From: Pseudomonas sp. MYb327
GTDB lineage: Bacteria; Pseudomonadota; Gammaproteobacteria; Pseudomonadales; Pseudomonadaceae
Length of the DNA stretch: 64,000 nucleotides
Direction: 5' to 3'
NCBI RefSeq assembly: GCF_040438925.1
Contig: NZ_CP159258.1
Coordinates: 62,001-126,000, forward strand
Made by a program: the position numbers and the translations under genes. How positions within the stretch are numbered: the stretch's first letter is position 1; each line of letters opens with the position of its first letter. Under the pieces are notes generated by a model that saw only the letters and a list, made by a program, of their open reading frames with translations, searched no databases and was not told where the DNA came from. This document shows, one piece after another, positions 47,350-55,601 of this stretch.

Positions 47350-48381
47350 ATGAAGATGTTGAAATCCACCCTGGCCGTCGTGACTGCAGCCGCAGTACTC
47401 GGCGTCAGCGGGTTCGCTCAGGCGGGCGCGACCCTGGATGCAGTGCAGAAAAAAGGTTTCGTACAGTGCGGTGTGAGTGACGGTCTGCCGGGTTTCTCGG
47501 TTCCAGACTCCACTGGCAAGATCGTGGGTATCGATGCTGACTACTGCCGTGCTGTAGCGGCTGCCGTTTTCGGCGACGCGACCAAGGTCAAGTTCAGCCA
47601 GTTGAACGCCAAGGAGCGCTTCACCGCGCTGCAATCCGGCGAAATCGACATCCTGTCGCGCAACACCACCATGACCAGCTCGCGTGACGCAGGCATGGGT
47701 CTGAAATTCCCGGGCTTCATCACTTACTACGACGGCATCGGCTTTCTGGTTAACAATAAGCTGGGCGTGAAGAGTGCCAAGGAACTGGACGGTGCAACCA
47801 TCTGCATCCAGGCCGGTACCACCACCGAGCTGAACGTTTCCGACTACTTCCGTGGCAACGGTCTGAAATACACCCCGATCACTTTCGACACCTCCGACGA
47901 GAGCGCCAAGTCGCTGGAATCCGGTCGTTGCGACGTGCTGACCTCCGACAAGTCCCAGCTGTTCGCCCAGCGCAGCAAGCTGGCCTCGCCGAAGGACTAC
48001 GTAGTTCTGCCAGAAACCATTTCCAAAGAACCTCTGGGCCCGGTCGTACGTAATGGCGACGACGAGTGGCTGGCCATCGTGCGCTGGACTGGCTACGCCA
48101 TGCTCAACGCTGAAGAAGCCGGCATCACTTCGAAGAACGTCGAAGCTGAAGCCAAAGGCACCAAGAACCCGGACGTAGCCCGTCTGCTGGGTACCGACGG
48201 TGAATACGGCAAAGACCTGAAAGTGAAGAAAGACTGGGTCGTGCAGATCGTCAAGCAAGTCGGCAACTACGGTGAAGTGTTCGAGAAAAACCTCGGCAAG
48301 AACACTCCGCTGGAAATCGACCGCGGGCTGAACGCCCTGTGGAACGCTGGCGGCATTCAATACGCACCACCAGTGCGCTGA
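47350..48381 (+). CDS. aapJ: AapJ, general L-amino acid ABC transporter binding protein
   Basis: Periplasmic binding protein of 343 residues, the long form typical of AapJ/BztA. Signal peptide STLAVVTAAAVLGVSGFAQAG; then VQKKGFVQCGVSDGLPGFS, RNTTMTSSRDAGMGLKF, ICIQAGTTTELNVSDYF and SDESAKSLESGRCDVLTSDK, all family text. GGAGG lies 5 bases before the ATG. First gene of aapJQMP; a strong hairpin after its stop probably keeps AapJ in excess over the membrane parts. Confidence 0.96.
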   Translation: MKMLKSTLAVVTAAAVLGVSGFAQAGATLDAVQKKGFVQCGVSDGLPGFSVPDSTGKIVGIDADYCRAVAAAVFGDATKVKFSQLNAKERFTALQSGEIDILSRNTTMTSSRDAGMGLKFPGFITYYDGIGFLVNNKLGVKSAKELDGATICIQAGTTTELNVSDYFRGNGLKYTPITFDTSDESAKSLESGRCDVLTSDKSQLFAQRSKLASPKDYVVLPETISKEPLGPVVRNGDDEWLAIVRWTGYAMLNAEEAGITSKNVEAEAKGTKNPDVARLLGTDGEYGKDLKVKKDWVVQIVKQVGNYGEVFEKNLGKNTPLEIDRGLNALWNAGGIQYAPPVR

Positions 48382-48388
48382 TGGTTCT

Positions 48389-48417
48389 ATCACCCGGTGG
48401 GCCAACCACCGGGTGAT
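48389..48417 (+). terminator. Intercistronic hairpin between aapJ and aapQ
   Basis: Perfect 12-base stem atcacccggtgg / ccaccgggtgat with loop gccaa, 7 bases after aapJ. It has no T-run, so a partial terminator or RNA-stabilising element is likely, as is common after binding-protein genes. Confidence 0.7.
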
Positions 48418-48446
48418 GTTCTGTTCCATTATTTCCGGGGCACTTC

Positions 48447-49628
48447 ATGCAAAATTCAATCGGCGCACCAAAGCAGAGGCTCAGCCTCAGCGATCCACGA
48501 GTGCGTGCGTGGGTATTCCAGATCATCACCATTGTCGGTGTGGTCTCGTTAGGCTGGTTTCTGTTCGACAACACGCAAACCAACCTTCAACACCGGGGCA
48601 TTACTTCCGGTTTCGACTTTCTTGAGCGCAGTGCCGGTTTCGGCATCGCTCAGCACCTGATCGACTACACCGAAGCGGACAGCTATGCGCGGGTGTTTGT
48701 CATCGGCCTGCTCAACACTCTGCTGGTGACCTTCATTGGCGTGATCCTGGCCACCATCCTCGGCTTCATCGTCGGTGTGGCGCGGCTGTCAAAGAACTGG
48801 ATCATCGCCAAACTGGCGACGGTGTATGTGGAGGTTTTCCGCAACATTCCGCCGCTGCTGCAAATCCTGTTCTGGTATTTCGCGGTGTTCCTGACCATGC
48901 CGGGGCCGCGTAACAGCCACAACTTCGGCGATACCTTCTTCGTCAGCAGCCGTGGCCTGAACATGCCGGCCGCGCTGATGGCCGACGGTTTCTGGGCGTT
49001 CGTGATCAGCGTCGTCGTGGCCATCGTCGCCATCGTGCTGATGTGCCGCTGGGCCAACAAGCGCTTTGAAGCGACCGGCGTGCCCTTCCACAAGTTCTGG
49101 ACCGGCCTGGCGATCTTGCTGGTGATCCCGGCCCTGTGCGCGCTGATCTTCGGCGCGCCACTGCATTGGGAAATGCCGAAGCTGCAAGGCTTCAACTTCG
49201 TCGGCGGCTGGGTGCTGATTCCGGAACTGCTGGCCTTGACCCTGGCCCTGACGGTGTACACCGCGGCGTTCATCGCCGAGATCGTACGCTCGGGCATCAA
49301 GTCGGTCAGCCACGGCCAGACCGAAGCGGCGCATTCGCTTGGCCTGCGCAACGGTCCGACCCTGCGCAAGGTGATCATCCCGCAAGCCCTGCGCGTGATC
49401 ATTCCACCGCTGACCAGCCAATACCTGAACCTGGCGAAGAACTCCTCGCTGGCCGCCGGTATCGGTTATCCGGAAATGGTTTCGTTGTTCGCCGGTACGG
49501 TGCTGAACCAGACCGGGCAGGCGATCGAGGTGATTGCGATCACCATGAGCGTGTACCTGGCGATCAGTATCAGCATTTCCCTGCTGATGAACTGGTACAA
49601 CAAGCGCATTGCGCTGATCGAGCGGTAA
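48447..49628 (+). CDS. aapQ: AapQ, amino acid ABC transporter permease
   Basis: Inner-membrane permease of 393 residues. N-terminal helix (IITIVGVVSLGWFLF), a large insertion typical of AapQ/BztB, and the permease EAA loop AEIVRSGIKSVSHGQTEAAHSLGL followed by IIPQALRVIIPPLTSQYLNL. It forms the channel with AapM. Eleven bases before aapM in the same operon. Confidence 0.95.
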   Translation: MQNSIGAPKQRLSLSDPRVRAWVFQIITIVGVVSLGWFLFDNTQTNLQHRGITSGFDFLERSAGFGIAQHLIDYTEADSYARVFVIGLLNTLLVTFIGVILATILGFIVGVARLSKNWIIAKLATVYVEVFRNIPPLLQILFWYFAVFLTMPGPRNSHNFGDTFFVSSRGLNMPAALMADGFWAFVISVVVAIVAIVLMCRWANKRFEATGVPFHKFWTGLAILLVIPALCALIFGAPLHWEMPKLQGFNFVGGWVLIPELLALTLALTVYTAAFIAEIVRSGIKSVSHGQTEAAHSLGLRNGPTLRKVIIPQALRVIIPPLTSQYLNLAKNSSLAAGIGYPEMVSLFAGTVLNQTGQAIEVIAITMSVYLAISISISLLMNWYNKRIALIER

Positions 49629-49638
49629 GGAAAAGCGC

Positions 49639-50736
49639 ATGAGTACTCATACTTTCAAACCTGACATGCCTCCACCGAGCAGCAGCATCGGCGTGGTGGC
49701 GTGGATGCGCGCGAACATGTTCTCCAGCTGGCTCAACACCCTGCTGACCCTGTTCGCGTTCTACCTGATCTACCTGGTCGTGCCGCCGATCCTGCAGTGG
49801 GCGATCATCGACGCCAACTGGGTTGGCACAACCCGCGCCGACTGCACCAAGGAGGGCGCCTGCTGGGTGTTCATCCAACAGCGCATCGGCCAGTTCATGT
49901 ACGGCTACTACCCGCCGGAACTGCGCTGGCGCGTGGACCTGACCGTGTGGCTGGCGGTCATCGGCGTGGCGCCTCTGTTCATCTCGCGCTTCCACCGTAA
50001 AGCGGTGTACGGCCTGAGCTTCCTGGTGCTGTATCCGATCATTGCCTGGTGCCTGCTGCATGGCGGCGTTTTCGGCCTGACCCAAGTGGCGACCAGCCAA
50101 TGGGGCGGCCTGATGCTGACCCTGGTGATCGCCACCGTCGGTATTGCCGGTGCGTTGCCGCTGGGGATTGTCCTGGCGCTGGGTCGTCGTTCGAACATGC
50201 CGGCGATTCGTGTGGTCTGCGTGACCTTCATCGAATTCTGGCGCGGCGTGCCGTTGATCACGGTGCTGTTCATGTCCTCGGTGATGCTGCCGCTGTTCCT
50301 GCCCGAAGGCATGAACTTCGACAAACTGCTGCGAGCCTTGATCGGCGTGATCCTGTTCCAGTCGGCCTACGTGGCCGAAGTGGTGCGCGGCGGTCTGCAA
50401 GCGATCCCCAAAGGTCAGTACGAAGCAGCCGCAGCGATGGGTCTCGGTTACTGGCGCAGCATGGGCCTGGTGATTTTGCCGCAAGCCCTGAAGCTGGTGA
50501 TTCCCGGCATCGTCAACACCTTCATTGCCCTGTTCAAGGACACCAGCCTGGTGATCATCATCGGCCTGTTCGACTTGCTCAACAGCGTCAAGCAAGCCGC
50601 CGCCGACCCGAAATGGCTGGGCATGGCCACTGAAGGCTATGTGTTCGCGGCCCTGGTGTTCTGGATTTTCTGTTTTGGCATGTCGCGCTATTCCATGCAT
50701 TTGGAACGCAAACTCGACACTGGCCACAAGCGCTAA
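49639..50736 (+). CDS. aapM: AapM, amino acid ABC transporter permease
   Basis: Second permease, 365 residues, with long N-terminal helices (FSSWLNTLLTLFAFYLIYLV), a periplasmic Cys-containing loop (TTRADCTKEGACWVF) and the EAA loop AEVVRGGLQAIPKGQYEAAAAMGL then ILPQALKLVIPGIVNTFIAL. Pairs with AapQ. Confidence 0.95.
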   Translation: MSTHTFKPDMPPPSSSIGVVAWMRANMFSSWLNTLLTLFAFYLIYLVVPPILQWAIIDANWVGTTRADCTKEGACWVFIQQRIGQFMYGYYPPELRWRVDLTVWLAVIGVAPLFISRFHRKAVYGLSFLVLYPIIAWCLLHGGVFGLTQVATSQWGGLMLTLVIATVGIAGALPLGIVLALGRRSNMPAIRVVCVTFIEFWRGVPLITVLFMSSVMLPLFLPEGMNFDKLLRALIGVILFQSAYVAEVVRGGLQAIPKGQYEAAAAMGLGYWRSMGLVILPQALKLVIPGIVNTFIALFKDTSLVIIIGLFDLLNSVKQAAADPKWLGMATEGYVFAALVFWIFCFGMSRYSMHLERKLDTGHKR

Positions 50737-50766
50737 AGCGCCGTACCTAATTTAGGAAGTTCTTTT

Positions 50767-51531
50767 ATGAGCGAAGCCATCAAACAACCGTCGAGCTCTG
50801 AAGGCATTATTCAGATGCAGGGCGTGAACAAGTGGTACGGCCAGTTCCACGTGTTGAAAGACATCAACCTGAACGTCAAGCAGGGCGAGCGTATCGTCCT
50901 GTGCGGGCCGTCGGGTTCCGGCAAGTCCACCACCATTCGTTGCCTCAATCGTCTGGAAGAACACCAGCAGGGCCGCATCGTGGTCGATGGCGTGGAACTG
51001 ACCAACGACCTCAAGCAAATCGAAGCGATCCGCCGCGAAGTCGGCATGGTGTTCCAGCACTTCAACCTGTTCCCGCACCTGACCATCCTGCAGAACTGCA
51101 CCCTGGCGCCGATGTGGGTACGCAAGATGCCCAAGCGCAAGGCCGAAGAAATCGCCATGCATTACCTGGAACGCGTACGCATTCCGGAGCAGGCGCATAA
51201 ATTCCCGGGGCAACTGTCCGGCGGTCAGCAGCAACGTGTGGCGATCGCCCGGGCGCTGTGCATGAAACCGAAAATCATGCTGTTCGACGAACCGACTTCG
51301 GCACTCGACCCGGAGATGGTGAAAGAGGTTCTGGACACCATGATCGGCCTGGCGGAAGACGGCATGACCATGCTTTGCGTAACGCACGAAATGGGCTTCG
51401 CCCGCACCGTGGCCAACCGCGTGATCTTCATGGACAAGGGCGAAATCGTCGAACAGGCCGCGCCGAACGACTTCTTCGACAACCCGCAGAACGACCGCAC
51501 CAAACTGTTCCTGAGCCAGATCCTGCATTGA
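50767..51531 (+). CDS. aapP: AapP, amino acid ABC transporter ATP-binding protein
   Basis: ATPase subunit of 254 residues. Walker [11 protein letters not shown]-loop [12 protein letters not shown], signature [15 protein letters not shown], Walker [15 protein letters not shown] and the switch His in CVTHEMGFA. It starts 30 bases after aapM and is followed by a terminator at 51551. Confidence 0.97.
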   Translation: MSEAIKQPSSSEGIIQMQGVNKWYGQFHVLKDINLNVKQGERIVLCGPSGSGKSTTIRCLNRLEEHQQGRIVVDGVELTNDLKQIEAIRREVGMVFQHFNLFPHLTILQNCTLAPMWVRKMPKRKAEEIAMHYLERVRIPEQAHKFPGQLSGGQQQRVAIARALCMKPKIMLFDEPTSALDPEMVKEVLDTMIGLAEDGMTMLCVTHEMGFARTVANRVIFMDKGEIVEQAAPNDFFDNPQNDRTKLFLSQILH

Positions 51532-51550
51532 TCGAACCCAGGCACTGAGA

Positions 51551-51581
51551 TAAACCCGGACCGAGTTCCGGGTTTATTTTT
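51551..51581 (+). terminator. Terminator of aapJQMP
   Basis: Stem taaacccgga / ttccgggttta with a short loop and a following T-run, 19 bases after the aapP stop. Confidence 0.92.
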
Positions 51582-51609
51582 GCCCGCAATTTACTGCCCA
51601 ACACAACCC

Positions 51610-51698
51610 TGTAGGAGCCGGCTTGCTGGCGATGGCGGTCTCTCATTGAAATCGACGTCGACTGATGCACCCTCATCGCCAGCAAGCCGGCTCCTACA
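51610..51698. repeat. REP palindrome
   Basis: Arms tgtaggagccggcttgctgg and ccagcaagccggctcctaca with a 47-base middle, between the aap terminator and the GntR gene. Confidence 0.92.
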
Positions 51699-51746
51699 AA
51701 AAGTTGGGTTGCCCTAGTGGGAGATGCTGACTAACATGTCCGAAAA

Positions 51747-51767
51747 TTCATCCTATGATTGGATGAA
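51747..51767. promoter_or_regulatory. Palindromic operator candidate before the GntR-type regulator
   Basis: Perfect arms TTCATCC / GGATGAA around TATGATT, 13 bases upstream of the chosen start of the regulator. Position and symmetry suggest autoregulation of the regulator-transporter pair. If a start further upstream were used, the site would lie inside the coding region, which argues for the ATG at 51781. Confidence 0.55.
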
Positions 51768-51780
51768 AAAGGCAAATCCT

Positions 51781-52440
51781 ATGTCAGAAATTTCTCCTCT
51801 CATTAAGCGGTCCCTGGTCGATCAGGCCCTGGATCAGTTGCGCCAACGCATCAACCAAGGTGTCTGGGCGGTGGGTCAACGCTTGCCCACCGAGCCCGAA
51901 CTCTCCGCCGAGCTGGGCATCAGCCGCAACACCGTGCGTGAAGCCATGCGCGTGTTGGCATTTTCCGGGTTGATCGAGATCCGTCAGGGTGATGGCAGTT
52001 ATCTGCGGGCCGTGATCGACCCGCTGGACACGCTCAAAGCGTTGTCGCGCTGTTCCCTGGAACAGGCCCGCGAAACCCGCCACATCCTTGAAGTCGAGGC
52101 CATCGGCCTGGCCGCATTGCGCCGTACCGATGAAGACCTGGCGGCATTGCGCGAGGCATTGGGGGTCAGCGGCAGCCACTATCACGGCGATCTCGATACC
52201 TACATCGCCTGCGATCTGGCGTTCCACCGTCGTCTGGTGGATGCCGCGCACAACCCGACCCTCAGCGAGTTATATCGCTATTTCTCCAGTGTCGTCGGCG
52301 CTCAGCTTCGCCATTGTCTGAACATCAGCCCGCGCCGCCAGGAAGTGTTCGACCTGCATATCGAACTGCTCGATGCCGTCGAGCAACGCGACCCGGAACG
52401 GGCCAAAGCCCTGTCGAGGCAATTGATCAATGAACCTTGA
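51781..52440 (+). CDS. GntR-family regulator, FadR subfamily
   Basis: 219-residue regulator. The winged helix (about 8-75) has the FadR/GntR signature RINQGVWAVGQRLPTEPELSAELG then SRNTVREAMRVLAFSGLIEIRQGDGSYL. The C-terminal FCD domain is all-helical, with the metal-binding residues in DLAFHRRLVDAAHNP and the His in FDLHIELLDAV. ATG 51781 has AAGG 8 bases upstream and lies just after the palindrome; an upstream ATG at 51739 is less likely. The transporter gene overlaps or follows its end directly, so it probably controls uptake or efflux of its ligand. Confidence 0.88.
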   Translation: MSEISPLIKRSLVDQALDQLRQRINQGVWAVGQRLPTEPELSAELGISRNTVREAMRVLAFSGLIEIRQGDGSYLRAVIDPLDTLKALSRCSLEQARETRHILEVEAIGLAALRRTDEDLAALREALGVSGSHYHGDLDTYIACDLAFHRRLVDAAHNPTLSELYRYFSSVVGAQLRHCLNISPRRQEVFDLHIELLDAVEQRDPERAKALSRQLINEP

Positions 52441-52453
52441 ACCCGAGAAATCC

Positions 52454-53737
52454 ATGTCCAGCATTCCAGGCAACAGCGCTCAACCCAAACGCACCACGGA
52501 GTTGGAAGAACTGCTGATCGATGCCGAAGCCGATGATGAACAAGTCCAGCACCCGCACCCGGTTTTACGCCGGCCGTGGTTGTTGCTGCTTGGCCTGGTT
52601 CTGGTTGCATTGAACCTGCGCCCGGCGCTGTCGAGCATGGCGCCGATGCTCAGCGAGGTGTCGAAGTCCCTTGGATTGAGCGCATCCAAGGCCGGTTTGC
52701 TGACCACGTTGCCGGTGCTGTGCCTGGGACTGTTCGCGCCATTGGCGCCGGTGCTGGCACGACGTTTTGGCGCTGAGCGAGTGGTGTTGGGGATTCTCCT
52801 GACGTTGGCCGGCGGGATCATCCTGCGCAGTTCCTTTGGCGAGATCGGCCTGTTCGCCGGCAGTGTTCTGGCCGGTGCCAGCATCGGTGTAATCGGCGTA
52901 TTGCTGCCGGGCATCGTCAAGCGCGACTTCCCGAAACAGGCCGGAACCATGACTGGTGTCTACACCATGGCGCTGTGCCTGGGCGCGGCCATGGCGGCGG
53001 GCGCAACCGTGCCGTTGAGCGAACACTTCGACAAGAGTTGGGCGCTGGGCCTCGGTTTCTGGGTGATTCCGGCGTTGGCTGCGGCGATTTTCTGGTTGCC
53101 GCAGGTGGGGCAGAAACACGGTTCGCATCACGTTGCATTCCGGGTGCGAGGCTTGCTGCGCGACCCTTTGGCCTGGCAAGTGACCTTGTACATGGGGCTG
53201 CAATCGTCGCTGGCTTACATCGTATTCGGCTGGTTGCCGTCGATCCTGATCGGTCGCGGCCTGACGCCGACCCAGGCCGGTCTGGTGCTGTCGGGTTCGG
53301 TGATCGTGCAACTGGTCAGTTCCCTGGCGGCACCGTGGCTGGCTACCCGTGGCAAAGATCAACGCCTGGCCATTGTGATCGTCATGGCGCTGACGCTCGG
53401 TGGTTTGTTCGGTTGCCTGTACGCGCCGATTGAAGGCCTGTGGGGCTGGGCAATTGTGCTGGGACTGGGGCAGGGCGCGACGTTCAGCCTGGCACTGACG
53501 CTGATCGTGCTGCGCTCGCGCGATTCCCATGTCGCGGCGAACCTGTCGAGTATGGCCCAGGGCTTCGGCTACACCCTGGCATCGATGGGGCCGTTCGCGG
53601 TCGGCATCGTGCATGACTGGACCGGTGGCTGGTCGGCCGTGGGCTGGATCTTCGGGGTCATTGGCCTCGGCGCGATCATCGCCGGGCTCGGCGCCGGGCG
53701 TTCGCTGTATGTGCAGGTGCACAGCGAAAAAGTCTGA
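52454..53737 (+). CDS. MFS transporter, CynX/NimT family
   Basis: Twelve-helix major facilitator of 427 residues. First helix LLLGLVLVALNLRPALSSM, with the CynX-type RPALSSMAPML start and LGLSASKAGLLTTLPVLCLG; later GVLLPGIVKRDFPKQAGTMTG is the family's characteristic loop. An N-terminal acidic tail (ELEELLIDAEADDE) precedes it. CynX/NimT relatives carry cyanate or 2-nitroimidazole; the substrate here is unknown. ATG 52454 is chosen over ATG 52430, which overlaps the regulator stop but lacks a ribosome site; neither is strong. Confidence 0.88.
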   Translation: MSSIPGNSAQPKRTTELEELLIDAEADDEQVQHPHPVLRRPWLLLLGLVLVALNLRPALSSMAPMLSEVSKSLGLSASKAGLLTTLPVLCLGLFAPLAPVLARRFGAERVVLGILLTLAGGIILRSSFGEIGLFAGSVLAGASIGVIGVLLPGIVKRDFPKQAGTMTGVYTMALCLGAAMAAGATVPLSEHFDKSWALGLGFWVIPALAAAIFWLPQVGQKHGSHHVAFRVRGLLRDPLAWQVTLYMGLQSSLAYIVFGWLPSILIGRGLTPTQAGLVLSGSVIVQLVSSLAAPWLATRGKDQRLAIVIVMALTLGGLFGCLYAPIEGLWGWAIVLGLGQGATFSLALTLIVLRSRDSHVAANLSSMAQGFGYTLASMGPFAVGIVHDWTGGWSAVGWIFGVIGLGAIIAGLGAGRSLYVQVHSEKV

Positions 53738-53811
53738 GCCTGACGGTAATGCTGTTTACCGAAAGTGCAGGGGTGCAATCAGCGCCCTGTGGCGAGGTTG
53801 AGGCGAGTGAG

Positions 53812-53850
53812 GCGGTACCACACGTGATGACGCGAGGAGAGTGGTACCGC
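53812..53850 (-). terminator. Inverted repeat at the end of the fimbrial operon
   Basis: Perfect arms gcggtaccac / gtggtaccgc with a 19-base loop, just past the stop of the last DUF1120 gene in the leftward direction. No T-run, so termination is uncertain. Confidence 0.45.
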
Positions 53851-53856
53851 GTGCAC

Positions 53857-54468
53857 TTACAGGTACATCACTTCGATGGTGACTTCTCCGTTGATGCTTT
53901 GATCGTCATTGAGTGTCAAACCGTTTGCCGGGGCAATGTAGGTATTTACAGAAAACGGTGTGCTGAGATCTTTCACCGGGACCGGCGTGCCAGATTGATG
54001 AGCGAACGACAGGAGATTGCTCGGAGATAAGCTGTTCGAACTCTCCCAGCTTGCTCCGCCGTCATCCGAGGTAATCGGTCGTAGTCGCTGCCCATCGGCC
54101 TCTGGATTGGATACGCGAAGTATGATGGCACCCAGTTTTTCGTCGGCCGTGGTGAGTCCTAGACCAAAGTAAGCAGGGAAAGTTGAGGTACCCGCCATGT
54201 GATCGATTGCATTCAGTGCGAGCAGAGTCGGCGCGTCACACGCTACGGTCAATTGCAACGTGTTGTTGCCCACTGGTGTGTCGGAGGTTGGATGAAGGGT
54301 ATGCGACGGGATTTTCCCGAGCTCTATTTGACCGCCTTCGGACAGGCTCGGCGAGCAGGCCGCCGGGGTGATGATTCCGGTAACGGTCAGGTCAGTCGAA
54401 GACGCCAGGGCATAAGGCGCAACGCCGAACAGTGCGGTGGCGGAGAGTGCCGCGATGTACTTTTTCAT
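53857..54468 (-). CDS. DUF1120-family fimbrial subunit, copy A
   Basis: Exported protein of 203 residues, last gene of the chaperone-usher operon. Signal peptide KYIAALSATALFGVAPYALA; the mature chain begins SSTDLTVTGIITPAACSPSL. Pilin-like features: two Cys about 40 residues apart (PAAC and VACDAP), an N-terminal strand with alternating hydrophobic residues suited to donor-strand exchange, and a C-terminal beta motif GEVTIEVMYL with penultimate Tyr, as recognised by fimbrial chaperones. DUF1120 includes GltF/YhcF of E. coli. It is a near-duplicate of the next gene, differing mainly in the centre. ATG 54468 starts the signal peptide; the longer frame reads intergenic DNA. Confidence 0.82.
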   Translation of the reverse strand: MKKYIAALSATALFGVAPYALASSTDLTVTGIITPAACSPSLSEGGQIELGKIPSHTLHPTSDTPVGNNTLQLTVACDAPTLLALNAIDHMAGTSTFPAYFGLGLTTADEKLGAIILRVSNPEADGQRLRPITSDDGGASWESSNSLSPSNLLSFAHQSGTPVPVKDLSTPFSVNTYIAPANGLTLNDDQSINGEVTIEVMYL

Positions 54469-54871
54469 GGGGTTTATCAGTCCTTCAGAAGTTGTTTTCC
54501 ATCTCAGGCAAAGCGCCGGGGATGGAGGTGCAAGCCGAATCCTTCGCCCTGGCATGGCGAGTGGTTCGGCGTCGGGTGTGCTCACCGAAAATGCAGGGGT
54601 GCAATCAGTACCTAGTGGCGAGGGAGCTTGCTCCCGTTGAACTGCGCAGCAGGCCCATTTTTTGCGGCCGCTTCACGACCCGGCGGGAGCAAGCTCCCTC
54701 GCCACAGGTACCGTGTTCGCCGGTGTCAGAAGCCTTGCAGACACGGCACTTCCAGGCTCGCTGCGCCATCGAGAAGGGCATCGCGCTCAGGCCCGGCGTT
54801 GAAGTGGGCGCGAGAAAGTTTTTCAGCGATCAGTTCCTCTTCCAGGTTGAGGCGAGTGGCACCGCGTGCAC
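54469..54871. other. Expanded gap between the two DUF1120 duplicates
   Basis: 403 bases, longer than other gaps in this operon. It holds the leader of copy A, the REP-like palindrome at 54615-54705, and, at 54726-54871 on the minus strand, an open stretch (RLNLEEELIAEKLS ... LEVPCLQGF then stop) that reads like the 3' end of a foreign gene but has no start. Sequence matching the flanks (aaaatgcaggggtgcaatcag) also occurs at about 53760, downstream of copy A, which shows that the duplication included the tail. Confidence 0.5.
54615..54705. repeat. REP-like palindrome (gtggcgagggagc family)
   Basis: Arms gtggcgagggagcttgctcccg and cgggagcaagctccctcgccac, 47-base middle. The arms share the core of the palindrome at 12694-12725. 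Confidence 0.85.
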
Positions 54872-55489
54872 TTACAGGTACATCACTTCGATGGTGACTT
54901 CTCCGTTGATGCTTTGATCGTCATTGAGTGTCAAACCGTTTGCCGGGGCAATGTGGGTCAATACTGAAAACTGTGTATCGAGATCTTTTAGCGGGATCGG
55001 CGTGCCGAGATCCAAGTGATGAGCGAACGACAGCAGATTGCTCGGAGTTAAGACGTTCCAATGCTCCCAGCTTGCTCCGCCGTCGGGCGAGGTAATCGGC
55101 TCTACTCGCTGCCCATCGGCCAGTGGATTGTTTACGCGAAGTATGATGCCACCCAGTTTTTCGTCGGCCTCGGTGAGTCCTACACCAAAGGCTTCATAGT
55201 TAATTGAGGTACCCGCCATGTGATCGATTGCATTCAGTGCGAGCAGAGTCGGCGCGTCACACGCTACGGTCAATTGCAACGTGTTTTGGCCCACTAGTGT
55301 GTCGGAGGTTGGATTAAGGGTGTGCGACGGGATTTTCCCGAGCTCTATTTGACCGCCTTCGGACAGGCTCGGCGAGCAGGCCGCCGGGGTGATGATTCCG
55401 GTAACGGTCAGGTCAGTCGAAGACGCCAGGGCATAAGGCGCAACGCCGATCAGTGCGGTGGCGGAGAGTGCTGCAAGGTACTTTTTCAT
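54872..55489 (-). CDS. DUF1120-family fimbrial subunit, copy B
   Basis: 205-residue paralogue of copy A. Signal peptide KYLAALSATALIGVAPYALA and the first ~75 mature residues are almost identical to copy A (SSTDLTVTGIITPAACSPSL), as is the last stretch (NGLTLNDDQSINGEVTIEVM). The middle differs, for example YEAFGVGLTEADEKLGG against PAYFGLGLTTADEKLGA and EHWNVLTPSNLLSFAHHLDL against ESSNSLSPSNLLSFAHQSG. Same Cys pair and penultimate-Tyr C-terminus. This looks like a recent tandem duplication with divergence of exposed loops. Confidence 0.84.
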   Translation of the reverse strand: MKKYLAALSATALIGVAPYALASSTDLTVTGIITPAACSPSLSEGGQIELGKIPSHTLNPTSDTLVGQNTLQLTVACDAPTLLALNAIDHMAGTSINYEAFGVGLTEADEKLGGIILRVNNPLADGQRVEPITSPDGGASWEHWNVLTPSNLLSFAHHLDLGTPIPLKDLDTQFSVLTHIAPANGLTLNDDQSINGEVTIEVMYL

Positions 55490-55601
55490 GGGGGTTATTG
55501 CTTCTTTTCAGTGGTTGTTTTCCATCCCTGGCAAAAACGCCGGGGATGGAGGTGTAGCCGAACCACACACCCTGAAACGGCGAGTGGTTCGGCGTCGGGT
55601 C

